Assembly: GCA_003213095.1 (NCBI GenBank)
Contig: QCNV01000007.1
Span: 1-61,513, forward strand
Source: SAR202 cluster bacterium AG-426-M11
GTDB taxonomy: Bacteria; Chloroflexota; Dehalococcoidia; Lucifugimonadales; UBA826
Direction of reading: 5' to 3'
Length of the DNA stretch: 61,513 bases
The notes beneath the pieces were generated by a model. The model had not been told where the DNA came from. It searched no databases and worked only from the letters and a program-made list of their open reading frames with translations. Numbering within the stretch: position 1 is the stretch's first letter; each line of letters opens with the position of its first letter. The translations under genes and the position numbers were made by a program. Shown here one piece after another: positions 36,811 to 45,566 of this stretch.

Positions 36811-38047
36811 CTATTGTAAAAAATACAATTGCCACCAAGTATCCTATTGCTGAACCCCAAAAGATTGGTTGATAAGTTTTTGTGAAGCTAATTATATACG
36901 CTCCAAGTGTAGGGCCTAATCCAACGGCAGCAGTTCTAGAAGGGCCAGTCAATCCTGCAACACTTCCATAAGATTTTCTACTGAAAACAGTACCGTACAT
37001 CATGCTTCCGAGTACAAGAATTGAACCTGTAATAGTTGTCCAAATGATTGAAAGTATGAAACCCCATGATTCTATGTTTAATTGACTGATTAAAATTGTA
37101 GGAATTACGGCCATAGACAAAATTAAAGCGGCTATTCTTTTGGTTGTGAACTTATCTGTTAAATAGCCCCATATTGGGACTGAAATTCCTCCTAATAAGT
37201 TTCCTACAGTAAGTGCTATAGCAGCTCTTTGTTGAGATAAACCACCATCTGTTAAAAATGGAACGATTTGGAATAAGAGCATAGTAGTTGACACTCCAGC
37301 TATAAATTCACCCAAAAGTATGAACCAAAACGATCGAATTTGTAGAATTTGCTTGAAAGTTAAAATTTGTTCATTTTGATTGTTAATTTTTTTGGCTTCT
37401 GAAATTTCTTTATCTCCATCCGGAAATTGACCGATATCTTCAGGCTTTTGTCTAATAATCATAAAAATGGGAATACACAATGGAATTGTAATAAAACCCA
37501 ATGATCTGTAAGCAAATCTCCAAGAGTATTTTGATGCTAATGTAGTAATAATTTGAAGGTTTATAGATTCTCCAAAAATCCTATTGAAAGTAGTTATTCC
37601 CATTGCCAAATTTCGTTGTCGAGAGAAAAAATTTACAGCTATTGTTCTTGGAATTAGGTTTTGTAAACTAGGTCCTGCTATTGCTCTAATAATGATGTAG
37701 ATTATAAAAAATCCCCATATAGTTTTGATGTTTGCAAGATAGATGGAACCAATGCCTACAATTAGTGCAGCAAGCGGCATAATGAGCCTAGGTCCAAATT
37801 TATCTATCATTCTACCTATAGAAATAGCAACAATCCCAGAGGACCAAGTGCCTAATGTTGCTGCCAAAGCTATAGTTTTTCTATCCCAATCCATGTCTTC
37901 AACAATAAAGTCTTGGATTCCACCAAAAACTGTTTGAGCAATTCCCGTAGCAACGAATGCCCCTAATCCTGCTATGAACAAAGCTAACCACCCGTAATAA
38001 AAAGGAGGGTTGGGGTGCCAGTTATAAAATGATTTCCAATTTTTCAT
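36785..38047 (-). CDS. MFS transporter, MCT/OFA-like family (second copy)
   Basis: A 12-helix carrier of about 420 aa. The opening FYYGWLALFIAGLGA and the D-W-D loop (VEDMDWDRK) match the carrier at 30347, so the two are family members rather than exact duplicates. ATG 38047 is used here; a GTG two codons earlier is possible. The substrate is probably a small organic acid, by family only. It is convergent with the esterase, with a 26-bp overlap. Confidence 0.82.
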   Translation of the reverse strand: MKNWKSFYNWHPNPPFYYGWLALFIAGLGAFVATGIAQTVFGGIQDFIVEDMDWDRKTIALAATLGTWSSGIVAISIGRMIDKFGPRLIMPLAALIVGIGSIYLANIKTIWGFFIIYIIIRAIAGPSLQNLIPRTIAVNFFSRQRNLAMGITTFNRIFGESINLQIITTLASKYSWRFAYRSLGFITIPLCIPIFMIIRQKPEDIGQFPDGDKEISEAKKINNQNEQILTFKQILQIRSFWFILLGEFIAGVSTTMLLFQIVPFLTDGGLSQQRAAIALTVGNLLGGISVPIWGYLTDKFTTKRIAALILSMAVIPTILISQLNIESWGFILSIIWTTITGSILVLGSMMYGTVFSRKSYGSVAGLTGPSRTAAVGLGPTLGAYIISFTKTYQPIFWGSAIGYLVAIVFFTIVNSKNTEK

Positions 38048-38113
38048 CAGCACATTCTAATACTTCTTCTATGTTAGTATTGCCTTCATTTCAAAAATAA
38101 GGAGATGAAAAAT

Positions 38114-38938
38114 ATGTCTTATGATTTTATTAAATATGAACCAAGTGATGGGATTGCAAGAGTAACTTTAAATCGCCCAGAAAAATTAAATGCTTTAAGT
38201 TTACAATTAAGAGCTGAATTAATAGATTGTTTACATAAAGCCGATGACGATCCTGAGATTAGAGTAATTACTTTAAGAGGTGCAGGTAGGGCATTTTGTG
38301 CGGGATATGACGTTACTCCACCACAGACTGATGAAGAACGAGAAACACGAAGCGCTACCAGAGATAACATTAGATCTGACATGCATGGTCTTCAAAAAAC
38401 AGCAAGAATGATGACATCTATATTTGATTTGAGTAAACCTGTAATAGCTGGAATTCATGGTCACGTGATTGCTGGAGGTACTGACTTAGCATTGCATTGT
38501 GATTTAATCATTGCAGCTGATGATGCAAATATTGGCTTTCCTCCTGTAAGAGCTATGGGCACACCTCCAACGCATATGTGGACATATATGGTTGGTCCTC
38601 AATTAGCTAAATGGTTTATGTTGACTGGTGAAACGGTTACAGGAAAACAGGCGGCAGATATGGGTCTAGTCTTAAAATCTGTACCTGCTTCTGATTTAGA
38701 TGATGCAGTTGAAGCTCTTGCAACTCAAATTGCAAAAATTCCATGGGAAATGTTAGCTGCTAATAAGAGTATTGTTAACAAAGCTTTGGATTTAATGGGT
38801 AGAAATATGATGCAAGTTATTGCTGCAGAAACTGATGCAGTTTCTCATCAATCTCCCATAGTGAAAGAGTTTAATAGAATTTCTAATGAACAAGGCTTAA
38901 AGGCAGCATTAGAAATGAGAGATGCTCCATTTAGATAA
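38114..38938 (+). CDS. Enoyl-CoA hydratase/isomerase (crotonase) family protein
   Basis: A 274-aa protein. The start is at 38114 because AAGGAG lies nine bases upstream; an ATG at 38105 is too close to it. It has RAFCAGYDV and HGHVIAGGTD, so the first acid is Asp124 rather than Glu. The second catalytic Glu is replaced by Pro144 (IGFPP). It shares these odd features with the crotonase at 18132, so both probably belong to one non-hydratase subfamily. It overlaps the next gene by 17 bp. Confidence 0.85.
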   Translation: MSYDFIKYEPSDGIARVTLNRPEKLNALSLQLRAELIDCLHKADDDPEIRVITLRGAGRAFCAGYDVTPPQTDEERETRSATRDNIRSDMHGLQKTARMMTSIFDLSKPVIAGIHGHVIAGGTDLALHCDLIIAADDANIGFPPVRAMGTPPTHMWTYMVGPQLAKWFMLTGETVTGKQAADMGLVLKSVPASDLDDAVEALATQIAKIPWEMLAANKSIVNKALDLMGRNMMQVIAAETDAVSHQSPIVKEFNRISNEQGLKAALEMRDAPFR

Positions 38939-40391
38939 ATCAGTGCAAACATTTAGATACTCAAAATTTAATTTAGAAGAAGATTCGTCAAATCATTGGC
39001 AAGAATTATTTGATGAATTTTCTGAAACTATTTTGGAGTCTGGTGATGTAAATGAAGCTTTGACTGGGGTTTTTCAAAATGGCTTAAATGCTGATGGTGA
39101 TCAGCCTGTTCTGGGATTAACAGATATGTTTAATGCCATTAAGGAAAATTTAGAAATTTTAAAAAATTTATTGACATCAGAATTGAATTCTATTTCTGAA
39201 AAATCACTAGAAGCAAAATTAAACCATCTAAATTTTTCAGAAGATGCACTCAAATTTTTGTCTGAAGCGCTGAAAGAATCAATAACTAAAGATCATATTA
39301 ATTCTACTGATGTTTCAGAAGATTCTATCGAAAAAATAAAGAGTTCTTTAGATAAATTTGAATCAAACAATAATTTAAAGGACCAACTTGATAAAGCAAT
39401 TGAAGATAGAAATCTTAATGACATAGATCTTGATTTGGTTGAAGAAATATTGGGCATAGAATTTAGAAAATCTATTGAACAAATTATCAAGATGGTTAAC
39501 GGATTAGAAGAAGCAGGCTTTTTACAAAAAAATCGTGATAGGTATAAATTAGGAGTTCGTGCAGTTAATCAAATAGCTGAAAATGCTATGAAAGAAATAT
39601 TCAAACAAATGAAAAAAACTCATTTGGGAGCTCATGATACTTTTGTTAAAGGAGAGTGGGGAGATTTAACTGGACAGTCAGTTTCTTATGAAGACACTGA
39701 TTCTTTTGAAATTAATTTACAAAAATCATTATTTAATGCTGTTTTACGAGAAGGTCCTTCAGTTCCAGTCAAATTCAAGAAAGAAGATTTTGAGGTAGAT
39801 GAACATGAGCACCTTACTCAATCCGCTACAGTAGTCATGCTTGATCAAAGTAGGTCTATGGGGATGTTTGGAACATATACATCTGCTAAAAAGGTAGCTT
39901 TGGCTCTATATTGGTTGATTAGAACCAAATTTCCTAAAGATAAAATTCATGTTGTTGGATTTTCTGATTATGGAATGGTCATTGAAGGAAAAGATTTGCC
40001 TGAATCTACCTGGAATCATTGGGTAGCTGGAACAAATATGCATCATGGTTTTACTTTATCTAGACAAATTTTATCTAGAGAAAAAGTAGCTAATAAACAA
40101 ATTCTGATGATTACAGATGGTGAGCCAACCGTTCATATGGAGAATGGCAGAGCTTTATTCTCTTATCCTCCGTCACCAAGTACATTAGACGAGACTTTGA
40201 AAGAAGTTAAGAGATGTACTAGAGAAGGAATTTTGATAAATACTTTTATGTTAGAAATGAATCATTTTTTGATTGAATTTTTAACTCAGATGACAAAAAT
40301 TAATAAAGGTAGAACTTTTTATAGTGAGCCCGATCATTTGGGACGTTATGTACTTGTTGATTTTTTGAAATCTAGAGCAAGGAAAGTCTAA
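38922..40391 (+). CDS. VWA-domain protein
   Basis: A protein of up to 489 aa; a GTG at 38943 is an alternative start. The N-terminal two thirds are acidic and helical. The von Willebrand A domain (about 300-480) has a complete metal-ion site: D308xSxS, T371 (GTNMH) and D399 (TDGE). There is no signal or membrane helix, so it is cytoplasmic. Cytoplasmic VWA proteins of this type often work with MoxR/ChlI AAA+ ATPases, but none is adjacent. It overlaps the crotonase gene and precedes a lipoprotein gene by 64 bp. Confidence 0.8.
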   Translation: MLHLDKSVQTFRYSKFNLEEDSSNHWQELFDEFSETILESGDVNEALTGVFQNGLNADGDQPVLGLTDMFNAIKENLEILKNLLTSELNSISEKSLEAKLNHLNFSEDALKFLSEALKESITKDHINSTDVSEDSIEKIKSSLDKFESNNNLKDQLDKAIEDRNLNDIDLDLVEEILGIEFRKSIEQIIKMVNGLEEAGFLQKNRDRYKLGVRAVNQIAENAMKEIFKQMKKTHLGAHDTFVKGEWGDLTGQSVSYEDTDSFEINLQKSLFNAVLREGPSVPVKFKKEDFEVDEHEHLTQSATVVMLDQSRSMGMFGTYTSAKKVALALYWLIRTKFPKDKIHVVGFSDYGMVIEGKDLPESTWNHWVAGTNMHHGFTLSRQILSREKVANKQILMITDGEPTVHMENGRALFSYPPSPSTLDETLKEVKRCTREGILINTFMLEMNHFLIEFLTQMTKINKGRTFYSEPDHLGRYVLVDFLKSRARKV

Positions 40392-40455
40392 TAAGTGAAA
40401 TTACCCTTTTTATTTTTTGTAGAGTATTTTAAATTTTCAAAAAAGTGAGGATTAA

Positions 40456-41490
40456 ATGTTTAGAATCATACTTATTTTGAGTTTAACTATAGTTTTTGTA
40501 GCATGTGGAAGTGCCGTGGGGAGAGGAACTGGATTTGATCAATCAAAATCTAGTAGCTCTTTAGCTGTTTCTAGCTTTTCAGGATCAGAACAAGATTTAG
40601 ATGAGGATTTTGTACGTCAAATCGTAGCGCAAGAACTAAAAATGACTTTGCCCTTGATGTTGGATGATATAGATTCAAGTGTTCAAGAAAAACTAGATGA
40701 AATAGACCAAATACTTGATAGTCTTGATCAAAGAGTCCAACAAAGAATGAATGCCTCTGATGAAGCAATACAACAAAGAATGAATGCCTCTGATGAAGCA
40801 ATACAACAAAGATTAGATGAAATATATAGACAAGTTTCTTTAATTGAGGCTCAAGTTAATGGTACTGATTATGCTCAGAACCCTATTGCTACTACTCGAG
40901 TATATACCTGTTTGGAAAATGTTGAATGTTTATCGACATTAGAGTCTTTGGAGTCTTGGGTTGATGCTATGGATTCAAATGATCCTCAAATCATATTTGA
41001 ATTTGACCAACAAACGTATGAACAAATTTATCTGGATTTGAACAATAATTGGGATTTACCAGTTTGGGATTTGCATGCTCTGCCTGAAAATTTCAGGTCT
41101 ACCATTTTATATTTAAGGTCTTTGCGACTACTTCCAGATGTATATGAAGTGGAGTGTTACAAAGATGAACCTAGAGAGAATCAATACTGGTCATGCAATA
41201 ATGCAATAAAAGAACTTTTATATCATTATTTACCATTAGCTAGAGAAGATGAACGGCCAGGAGGGGGTGAGTGGCGACACCAGGAAAGATTTTTGGATTT
41301 AATAAATTTTTTGTCAAATTACACCTATTACGGTTTTGAACCATATGGTTATAGTAGGCCTGTAAATCTGTATTCTAATTTAGGATTATCTCTTTCATCC
41401 GAGCATAAAATTTTGTTAACAGAATTTGAAGAGATTTCTTATTTAGGGCTATATGATTTGATATTAAATCTTGATGAGCAAATGCCTTAA
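40456..41490 (+). CDS. Lipoprotein with coiled-coil tandem repeat, unknown function
   Basis: A 344-aa protein. The lipobox VFVAC places the lipid anchor on Cys17. Residues about 55-130 are acidic and helical, containing two identical 33-bp units (40738-40770 and 40771-40803) that encode QQRMNASDEAI, followed by a diverged third unit (QQRLDEI). An 11-residue period is a right-handed coiled-coil (hendecad) pattern. The C-terminal 200 residues form a domain I do not recognise, rich in aromatic residues with a few Cys. Its place is between the VWA gene and the DUF1800 operon. Confidence 0.75.
   Translation: MFRIILILSLTIVFVACGSAVGRGTGFDQSKSSSSLAVSSFSGSEQDLDEDFVRQIVAQELKMTLPLMLDDIDSSVQEKLDEIDQILDSLDQRVQQRMNASDEAIQQRMNASDEAIQQRLDEIYRQVSLIEAQVNGTDYAQNPIATTRVYTCLENVECLSTLESLESWVDAMDSNDPQIIFEFDQQTYEQIYLDLNNNWDLPVWDLHALPENFRSTILYLRSLRLLPDVYEVECYKDEPRENQYWSCNNAIKELLYHYLPLAREDERPGGGEWRHQERFLDLINFLSNYTYYGFEPYGYSRPVNLYSNLGLSLSSEHKILLTEFEEISYLGLYDLILNLDEQMP
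40738..40803 (+). repeat. 33-bp tandem repeat, two perfect copies
   Basis: Two identical 33-bp units within the lipoprotein gene, each coding for 11 residues, with a partial third unit from 40804. Identity at the DNA level indicates recent duplication or slippage. Confidence 0.9.
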
Positions 41491-41511
41491 AAACTTTCTA
41501 ATCTCATAACG

Positions 41512-41540
41512 TTGCCGTTTTTTTGATTCTTGGCTAGAAT
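41512..41540 (+). promoter_or_regulatory. Promoter of the DUF1800-DUF1501-NHL operon
   Basis: -35 TTGCCG (41512-41517), a 17-bp spacer, and -10 TAGAAT (41535-41540). The leader is about 50 nt, ending in GGAGG before ATG 41599. Confidence 0.55.
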
Positions 41541-41598
41541 ATCGCCTAAAATAGTACATTTAATAAATACATAATATTGATGGATTTCGGAGGTATTT

Positions 41599-43002
41599 AT
41601 GAGCTCAAATGATTTGAAATTAAAAGCACATCTTTTAAGAAGGGCTGGATTTGGAGCTTCTCCTAAAGAGTTGGATCAGGTATCTGATAAAAGCTATGAA
41701 GATATAGTAGAAGATCTTTTGCATCCTGATAGAGCAGAAGAGATTAATATGGATTATATAAAAAGATACAATCCTGAATTACGGTATCCAGATACACACC
41801 CATTACATGCAGGCTTTTGGATTTGGAGGATGATTAATACCAAAAAGCCTTTGGAAGAAAAGATTGCATTATTTTGGCATCATGTTTTTGCTACTGCATG
41901 GTACAAAGGTGAGCACACTCCTTCTCAAATAGAGCAAATTGAAACATTTAGAAGAAACGGGTTATCTAATATAAAGCAAATTCTAAATGATTTAGCTAAA
42001 GACCCAGCTATGAATTATTGGTTAGATAATTGTGAAAATCACTCCGATCAGCCTAATGAAAATTGGGGCCGAGAGCTTTTAGAATTATTTTCAATGGGTG
42101 TAGGGAATTACACTGAAGAAGATATTAAACAAGCTTCAAGAGCTTTCACAGGATGGACTTTTGAGCAACCTTTACCTCTTTATCCATACGGTAACTATGA
42201 AACTAAATTTGTTTTTGATGAATCAGACCATGATTTTGGAGAAAAAACATTTTTAGGTAGAACTGGTGACTTTAACGGTGAAGATATTATCGATATTATT
42301 TGTGAAGAACGTGCTACAGCCCTATTTATTTGTAGGCATTTGTATAATTTCTTTGTTGAAGACGAACCTCAAATTCCCGCTTGGAGTATTGAGCCTCCAC
42401 GTAATCCTGAAGCCATTGATCAGATGATTGATGTGTTGATGAGTAATGATGGTGAGATGGTTCCATTGTTAAGATTTGTTTTTAACTCTGAATTTTTTAA
42501 AGATTCTATGTATAAAAAAGTTAAAAACCCATGTGAATTAATTGCTGGAACTTTAAAGTTGACAGGCACTTATGGAATTATGCCTAAACAAGGTGAAGAG
42601 GTTGGTAAATTATACGGAATAGGCTCTGTAATGGGGCAAGCACTAATGAATCCTCCCACTGTTGAAGGATGGCACACCGGACATGAATGGATAGATGGTG
42701 GTACTTTAAATGAAAGAGTTAACTTTGCTGTCAATCAGTTTAATGACATGTCTGTTCCTGGATTATCTGACATTATTTCTCGATTGGGAGATAGGGTGAA
42801 GGCTTCTGAATTACTAGATAAATGTTTAGATATTATCGGACCTTTTGAATTAGGAAAACAAGCATATGATGCATTGAGTGAATATGCCGAGGCAGTTGGA
42901 GATTTAGATTTAACTAATGAGGCATCAATTGAACAAAATAATGAGTATATTGCTCGAATGGTTCAACTGATTCTTTCGACCAGAGAATATCAATTCGCAT
43001 AG
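41599..43002 (+). CDS. DUF1800 family protein (first copy)
   Basis: A 467-aa helical protein. Family blocks include HLLRRAGFGASP at the N-terminus, LFWHHVFAT, ENWGRELLELFSMGVGNY and RAFTGWT, with a C-terminal NPPTVEGW region. The biochemical function of DUF1800 is unknown; its genes are usually paired with DUF1501, as here (17 bp gap). No signal peptide is visible. A strong GGAGG site precedes the ATG. It is paralogous to the protein at 49480. Confidence 0.88.
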   Translation: MSSNDLKLKAHLLRRAGFGASPKELDQVSDKSYEDIVEDLLHPDRAEEINMDYIKRYNPELRYPDTHPLHAGFWIWRMINTKKPLEEKIALFWHHVFATAWYKGEHTPSQIEQIETFRRNGLSNIKQILNDLAKDPAMNYWLDNCENHSDQPNENWGRELLELFSMGVGNYTEEDIKQASRAFTGWTFEQPLPLYPYGNYETKFVFDESDHDFGEKTFLGRTGDFNGEDIIDIICEERATALFICRHLYNFFVEDEPQIPAWSIEPPRNPEAIDQMIDVLMSNDGEMVPLLRFVFNSEFFKDSMYKKVKNPCELIAGTLKLTGTYGIMPKQGEEVGKLYGIGSVMGQALMNPPTVEGWHTGHEWIDGGTLNERVNFAVNQFNDMSVPGLSDIISRLGDRVKASELLDKCLDIIGPFELGKQAYDALSEYAEAVGDLDLTNEASIEQNNEYIARMVQLILSTREYQFA

Positions 43003-43019
43003 GAGTAAAGGGGTATAAA

Positions 43020-44162
43020 ATGACAACCGTAACTAAAAAAGACCCAGTATTTGTAGTAGTTCAATTGTCTGGTGGCAATGATTTTATGAATACTTTGGTT
43101 CCTTACAGTAATCACAGATATTATGACAATAGAAAATTTTTAAACATTGCTCCTGAGGATGTTCTTCCTTTGGATAATACTCTTGGGTGGCATCCAGAAA
43201 TGGCCCCATTTAAAGAATTGTATGACAGAGGAATGGTTGCAGTTGTTCAAGGAATTGGTTACCCCGACTCTAACAGAAGCCACTTTAGAGGAATGGATAT
43301 CATGCATACTTGTACTCCTCATGAAGTATCAACGATTGGTTGGTTGGGAACTGTGATCGAGCAAATGGATCCAGGAAAGGAAAATCCTTTGACTGGGGTT
43401 AATTTTGGAGTTGGCCTTCCTCGTGCCATGTCTAAAGCTGGTGTTCCTGTTACTAGTGTTTCAAATTTAGATGAGTATGGATTGATGAGTGGTTTGGCTG
43501 CTGAAGATCAACGTGATAAGGCTTTAAAAATATTTAAAGATATGTATGCTCAAGCTATAGGTTCAGGGCCTGTTATGGATTACTTGTCTAGAACAGGTAG
43601 TGATGTGATTACAGGCGCTGATATGATTAAAGTTGCTCCTGAACAATATGAATCAACTGTTGAATACGGTGATAGTCAAATAGCAAAATCGTTAAGAGAC
43701 GTTGCAAGAGTTCATACAGCAGATTTGGGAACAAGAATTTTTTATACTCAACAAGGTGGCTATGATACACATGCTAACCAACTCCCTAGTCAGCCTGGAT
43801 TATTTAGAGATCTTTCAAGAGCAGTTAATGACTTCTTTGCTGATTTAGAAGAGCATGACGCAGATGATAATGTTGTTATGTTGATTTTCTCTGAATTCGG
43901 TAGACGAATTGCAGATAATGGTTCTGGAACTGATCATGGTTCCGGTGGTGGAGCTTATTTAGTAGGTAAACCTGTTGTTGGTGGATTGTATTCTGAATAT
44001 CCTTCATTAGAGCCAGACAAATGGGCTAAAGGTGAAGACTTAGAACATACTATTGACTTCAGAGGAATTTACGGAACCATTTTAGAGCAATGGTTAGGAT
44101 TAGAAGCCTCTCCAATTGTTTACGGCAATTTTGAACAAATTCATCCTTTTAAAAATAGTTAA
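43020..44162 (+). CDS. DUF1501 family protein
   Basis: A 380-aa protein related to the alkaline phosphatase/sulfatase fold. Characteristic blocks are LSGGNDFMNTLVPY, RSHFRGMDIMHT, QGGYDTHANQ, FSEFGRR and GTDHGSGG, which hold conserved Asp/His residues likely to bind metal. Most DUF1501 proteins start with a Tat signal; this one begins directly at the domain, so it is probably cytoplasmic. It is the middle gene of a DUF1800-DUF1501-NHL operon. Confidence 0.88.
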   Translation: MTTVTKKDPVFVVVQLSGGNDFMNTLVPYSNHRYYDNRKFLNIAPEDVLPLDNTLGWHPEMAPFKELYDRGMVAVVQGIGYPDSNRSHFRGMDIMHTCTPHEVSTIGWLGTVIEQMDPGKENPLTGVNFGVGLPRAMSKAGVPVTSVSNLDEYGLMSGLAAEDQRDKALKIFKDMYAQAIGSGPVMDYLSRTGSDVITGADMIKVAPEQYESTVEYGDSQIAKSLRDVARVHTADLGTRIFYTQQGGYDTHANQLPSQPGLFRDLSRAVNDFFADLEEHDADDNVVMLIFSEFGRRIADNGSGTDHGSGGGAYLVGKPVVGGLYSEYPSLEPDKWAKGEDLEHTIDFRGIYGTILEQWLGLEASPIVYGNFEQIHPFKNS

Positions 44163-44173
44163 GGAGTTTTTTT

Positions 44174-45181
44174 ATGACTACCACTTCGATTCCATATGAT
44201 CTTCTAAGGTCTGGGTTTCCTTATTACATGACACTTGGACAACGTAGAGTTACTACTGCTCCCGTTGATATTGGTTTTGGTAAAGAAAATATTTATGTAC
44301 TTACTAAAGGTGGATTAGGCACTCAGATCAGAGTTTTGAATTGGGAAGATGAAAACTTAGGTGTTCGTGGTGGTACTGATTTATTTCAATGGCCTGCAGG
44401 GTTGTTAGTTGACGAAGAAGAAAATCTATATGTTTCTGATGAAGCTAAAGATTGTTTGGTAATCATGAATAAAGATGGTGAACATATTCAAACTTGGGGC
44501 GAATCAGGATCTGATGAAGGTCAATTAAATAGACCATCAAGTTTGGCCTTTGATTTAGAAGGAAATATATTTATATCAGACACGATGAATCATCGAATTC
44601 AAAAATTCACTAGAGATGGTAAATTCTTGCAATCAATAGGTGAAATGGGTACTGGTGATGGACAATTTGATATGCCATGGGGTATCAGTGTTGATCAATT
44701 GGGGAATTTGTATGTAGCTGATTGGAGAAATGATAGAGTACAAAAATTTGATGAATCAGGTAATTTTGTATTTTCATTAGGAAGTTCTGGGTCTGAAAAA
44801 GGTCAATTTAAACGACCTACTGCAGTTACTGTGGATAATCATGGTGATATATATGTCAGTGATGCGGAAAACGATCGAGTCCAGTTATTTAATAAAGATT
44901 TGAAATATATCCAAAGTTTTCATGGTAATGCTACATTGTCACCTTCGGGACAACAGTATATTTTAGCTAATGCAGTCACTTTACGATTGAGATCTATGGC
45001 TGATTTTGAAAAAACACAAAGATTAGATGCTCCGATGATGGTAAAAGTTGATGATGAGTTCAGGCTTTTTATTTTAGATTATGGGAATCATCGAATTCAG
45101 ATTTACAAAAAAGATGCAGTTGAATTATCTAAAGAGCAGATCGCACCTGAAATGCGGAATCCGATTTTATTTACTACTTAA
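44174..45181 (+). CDS. NHL-repeat beta-propeller protein (first copy)
   Basis: A 335-aa protein of about six NHL repeats (YVSDEAKD, FISDTMNHRIQKF, YVADWRNDRVQKF, YVSDAENDRVQLF, ILDYGNHRIQIY), forming one propeller. There is no signal peptide or enzymatic motif. NHL propellers bind protein, RNA or sugar ligands. It is 11 bp after the DUF1501 gene, with AAGGAG before the ATG. Its stop abuts the stop of the convergent XRE gene. Confidence 0.88.
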   Translation: MTTTSIPYDLLRSGFPYYMTLGQRRVTTAPVDIGFGKENIYVLTKGGLGTQIRVLNWEDENLGVRGGTDLFQWPAGLLVDEEENLYVSDEAKDCLVIMNKDGEHIQTWGESGSDEGQLNRPSSLAFDLEGNIFISDTMNHRIQKFTRDGKFLQSIGEMGTGDGQFDMPWGISVDQLGNLYVADWRNDRVQKFDESGNFVFSLGSSGSEKGQFKRPTAVTVDNHGDIYVSDAENDRVQLFNKDLKYIQSFHGNATLSPSGQQYILANAVTLRLRSMADFEKTQRLDAPMMVKVDDEFRLFILDYGNHRIQIYKKDAVELSKEQIAPEMRNPILFTT

Positions 45182-45535
45182 TTAAAAACTAGATTTTTCT
45201 ATTCTTTTTGATCTAATAAATTCGGCATAATCTAATACAGAATTGAGTTCTGCGTCAGTTAAGTTGTTCAAACTTTCAAACCTTTGTAGGTTATAGCTAT
45301 TTTTTGAATCGATATAGTTGGCTAGGATTGCCAATTTTGAATATTGTAATTCAAGAATCGAAGAAATTTTATTTAATGTTTCAACTGTTGGTTGAATTTT
45401 TCCGCTTTCTAGATGAGTAATGTAACTATTACTCATTCCTAGTAGGCTCGACAGTTTTCTTTGAGATAAACCATGTTTTTTACGAGCTGATGAAACTATG
45501 TTTGCTAAATCGGAATAAGGTTTATTTTCGTTCAT
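45182..45535 (-). CDS. XRE-family transcriptional regulator
   Basis: A 117-aa regulator. The helix-turn-helix domain covers about residues 8-66 (HGLSQRKLSSLLGMSNSYIT, then the HLESGKIQPTVETL segment). A C-terminal helix (LTDAELNSVLDYAEFIRSK) may dimerise. It lies 31 bp downstream of the CoA-transferase gene on the same strand, so it may be cotranscribed with it, and ends directly against the DUF1800 operon. Its target is unknown. Confidence 0.85.
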   Translation of the reverse strand: MNENKPYSDLANIVSSARKKHGLSQRKLSSLLGMSNSYITHLESGKIQPTVETLNKISSILELQYSKLAILANYIDSKNSYNLQRFESLNNLTDAELNSVLDYAEFIRSKRIEKSSF

Positions 45536-45566
45536 TACAGTGTAAGTGCTAAATAGTGTTATTCGT

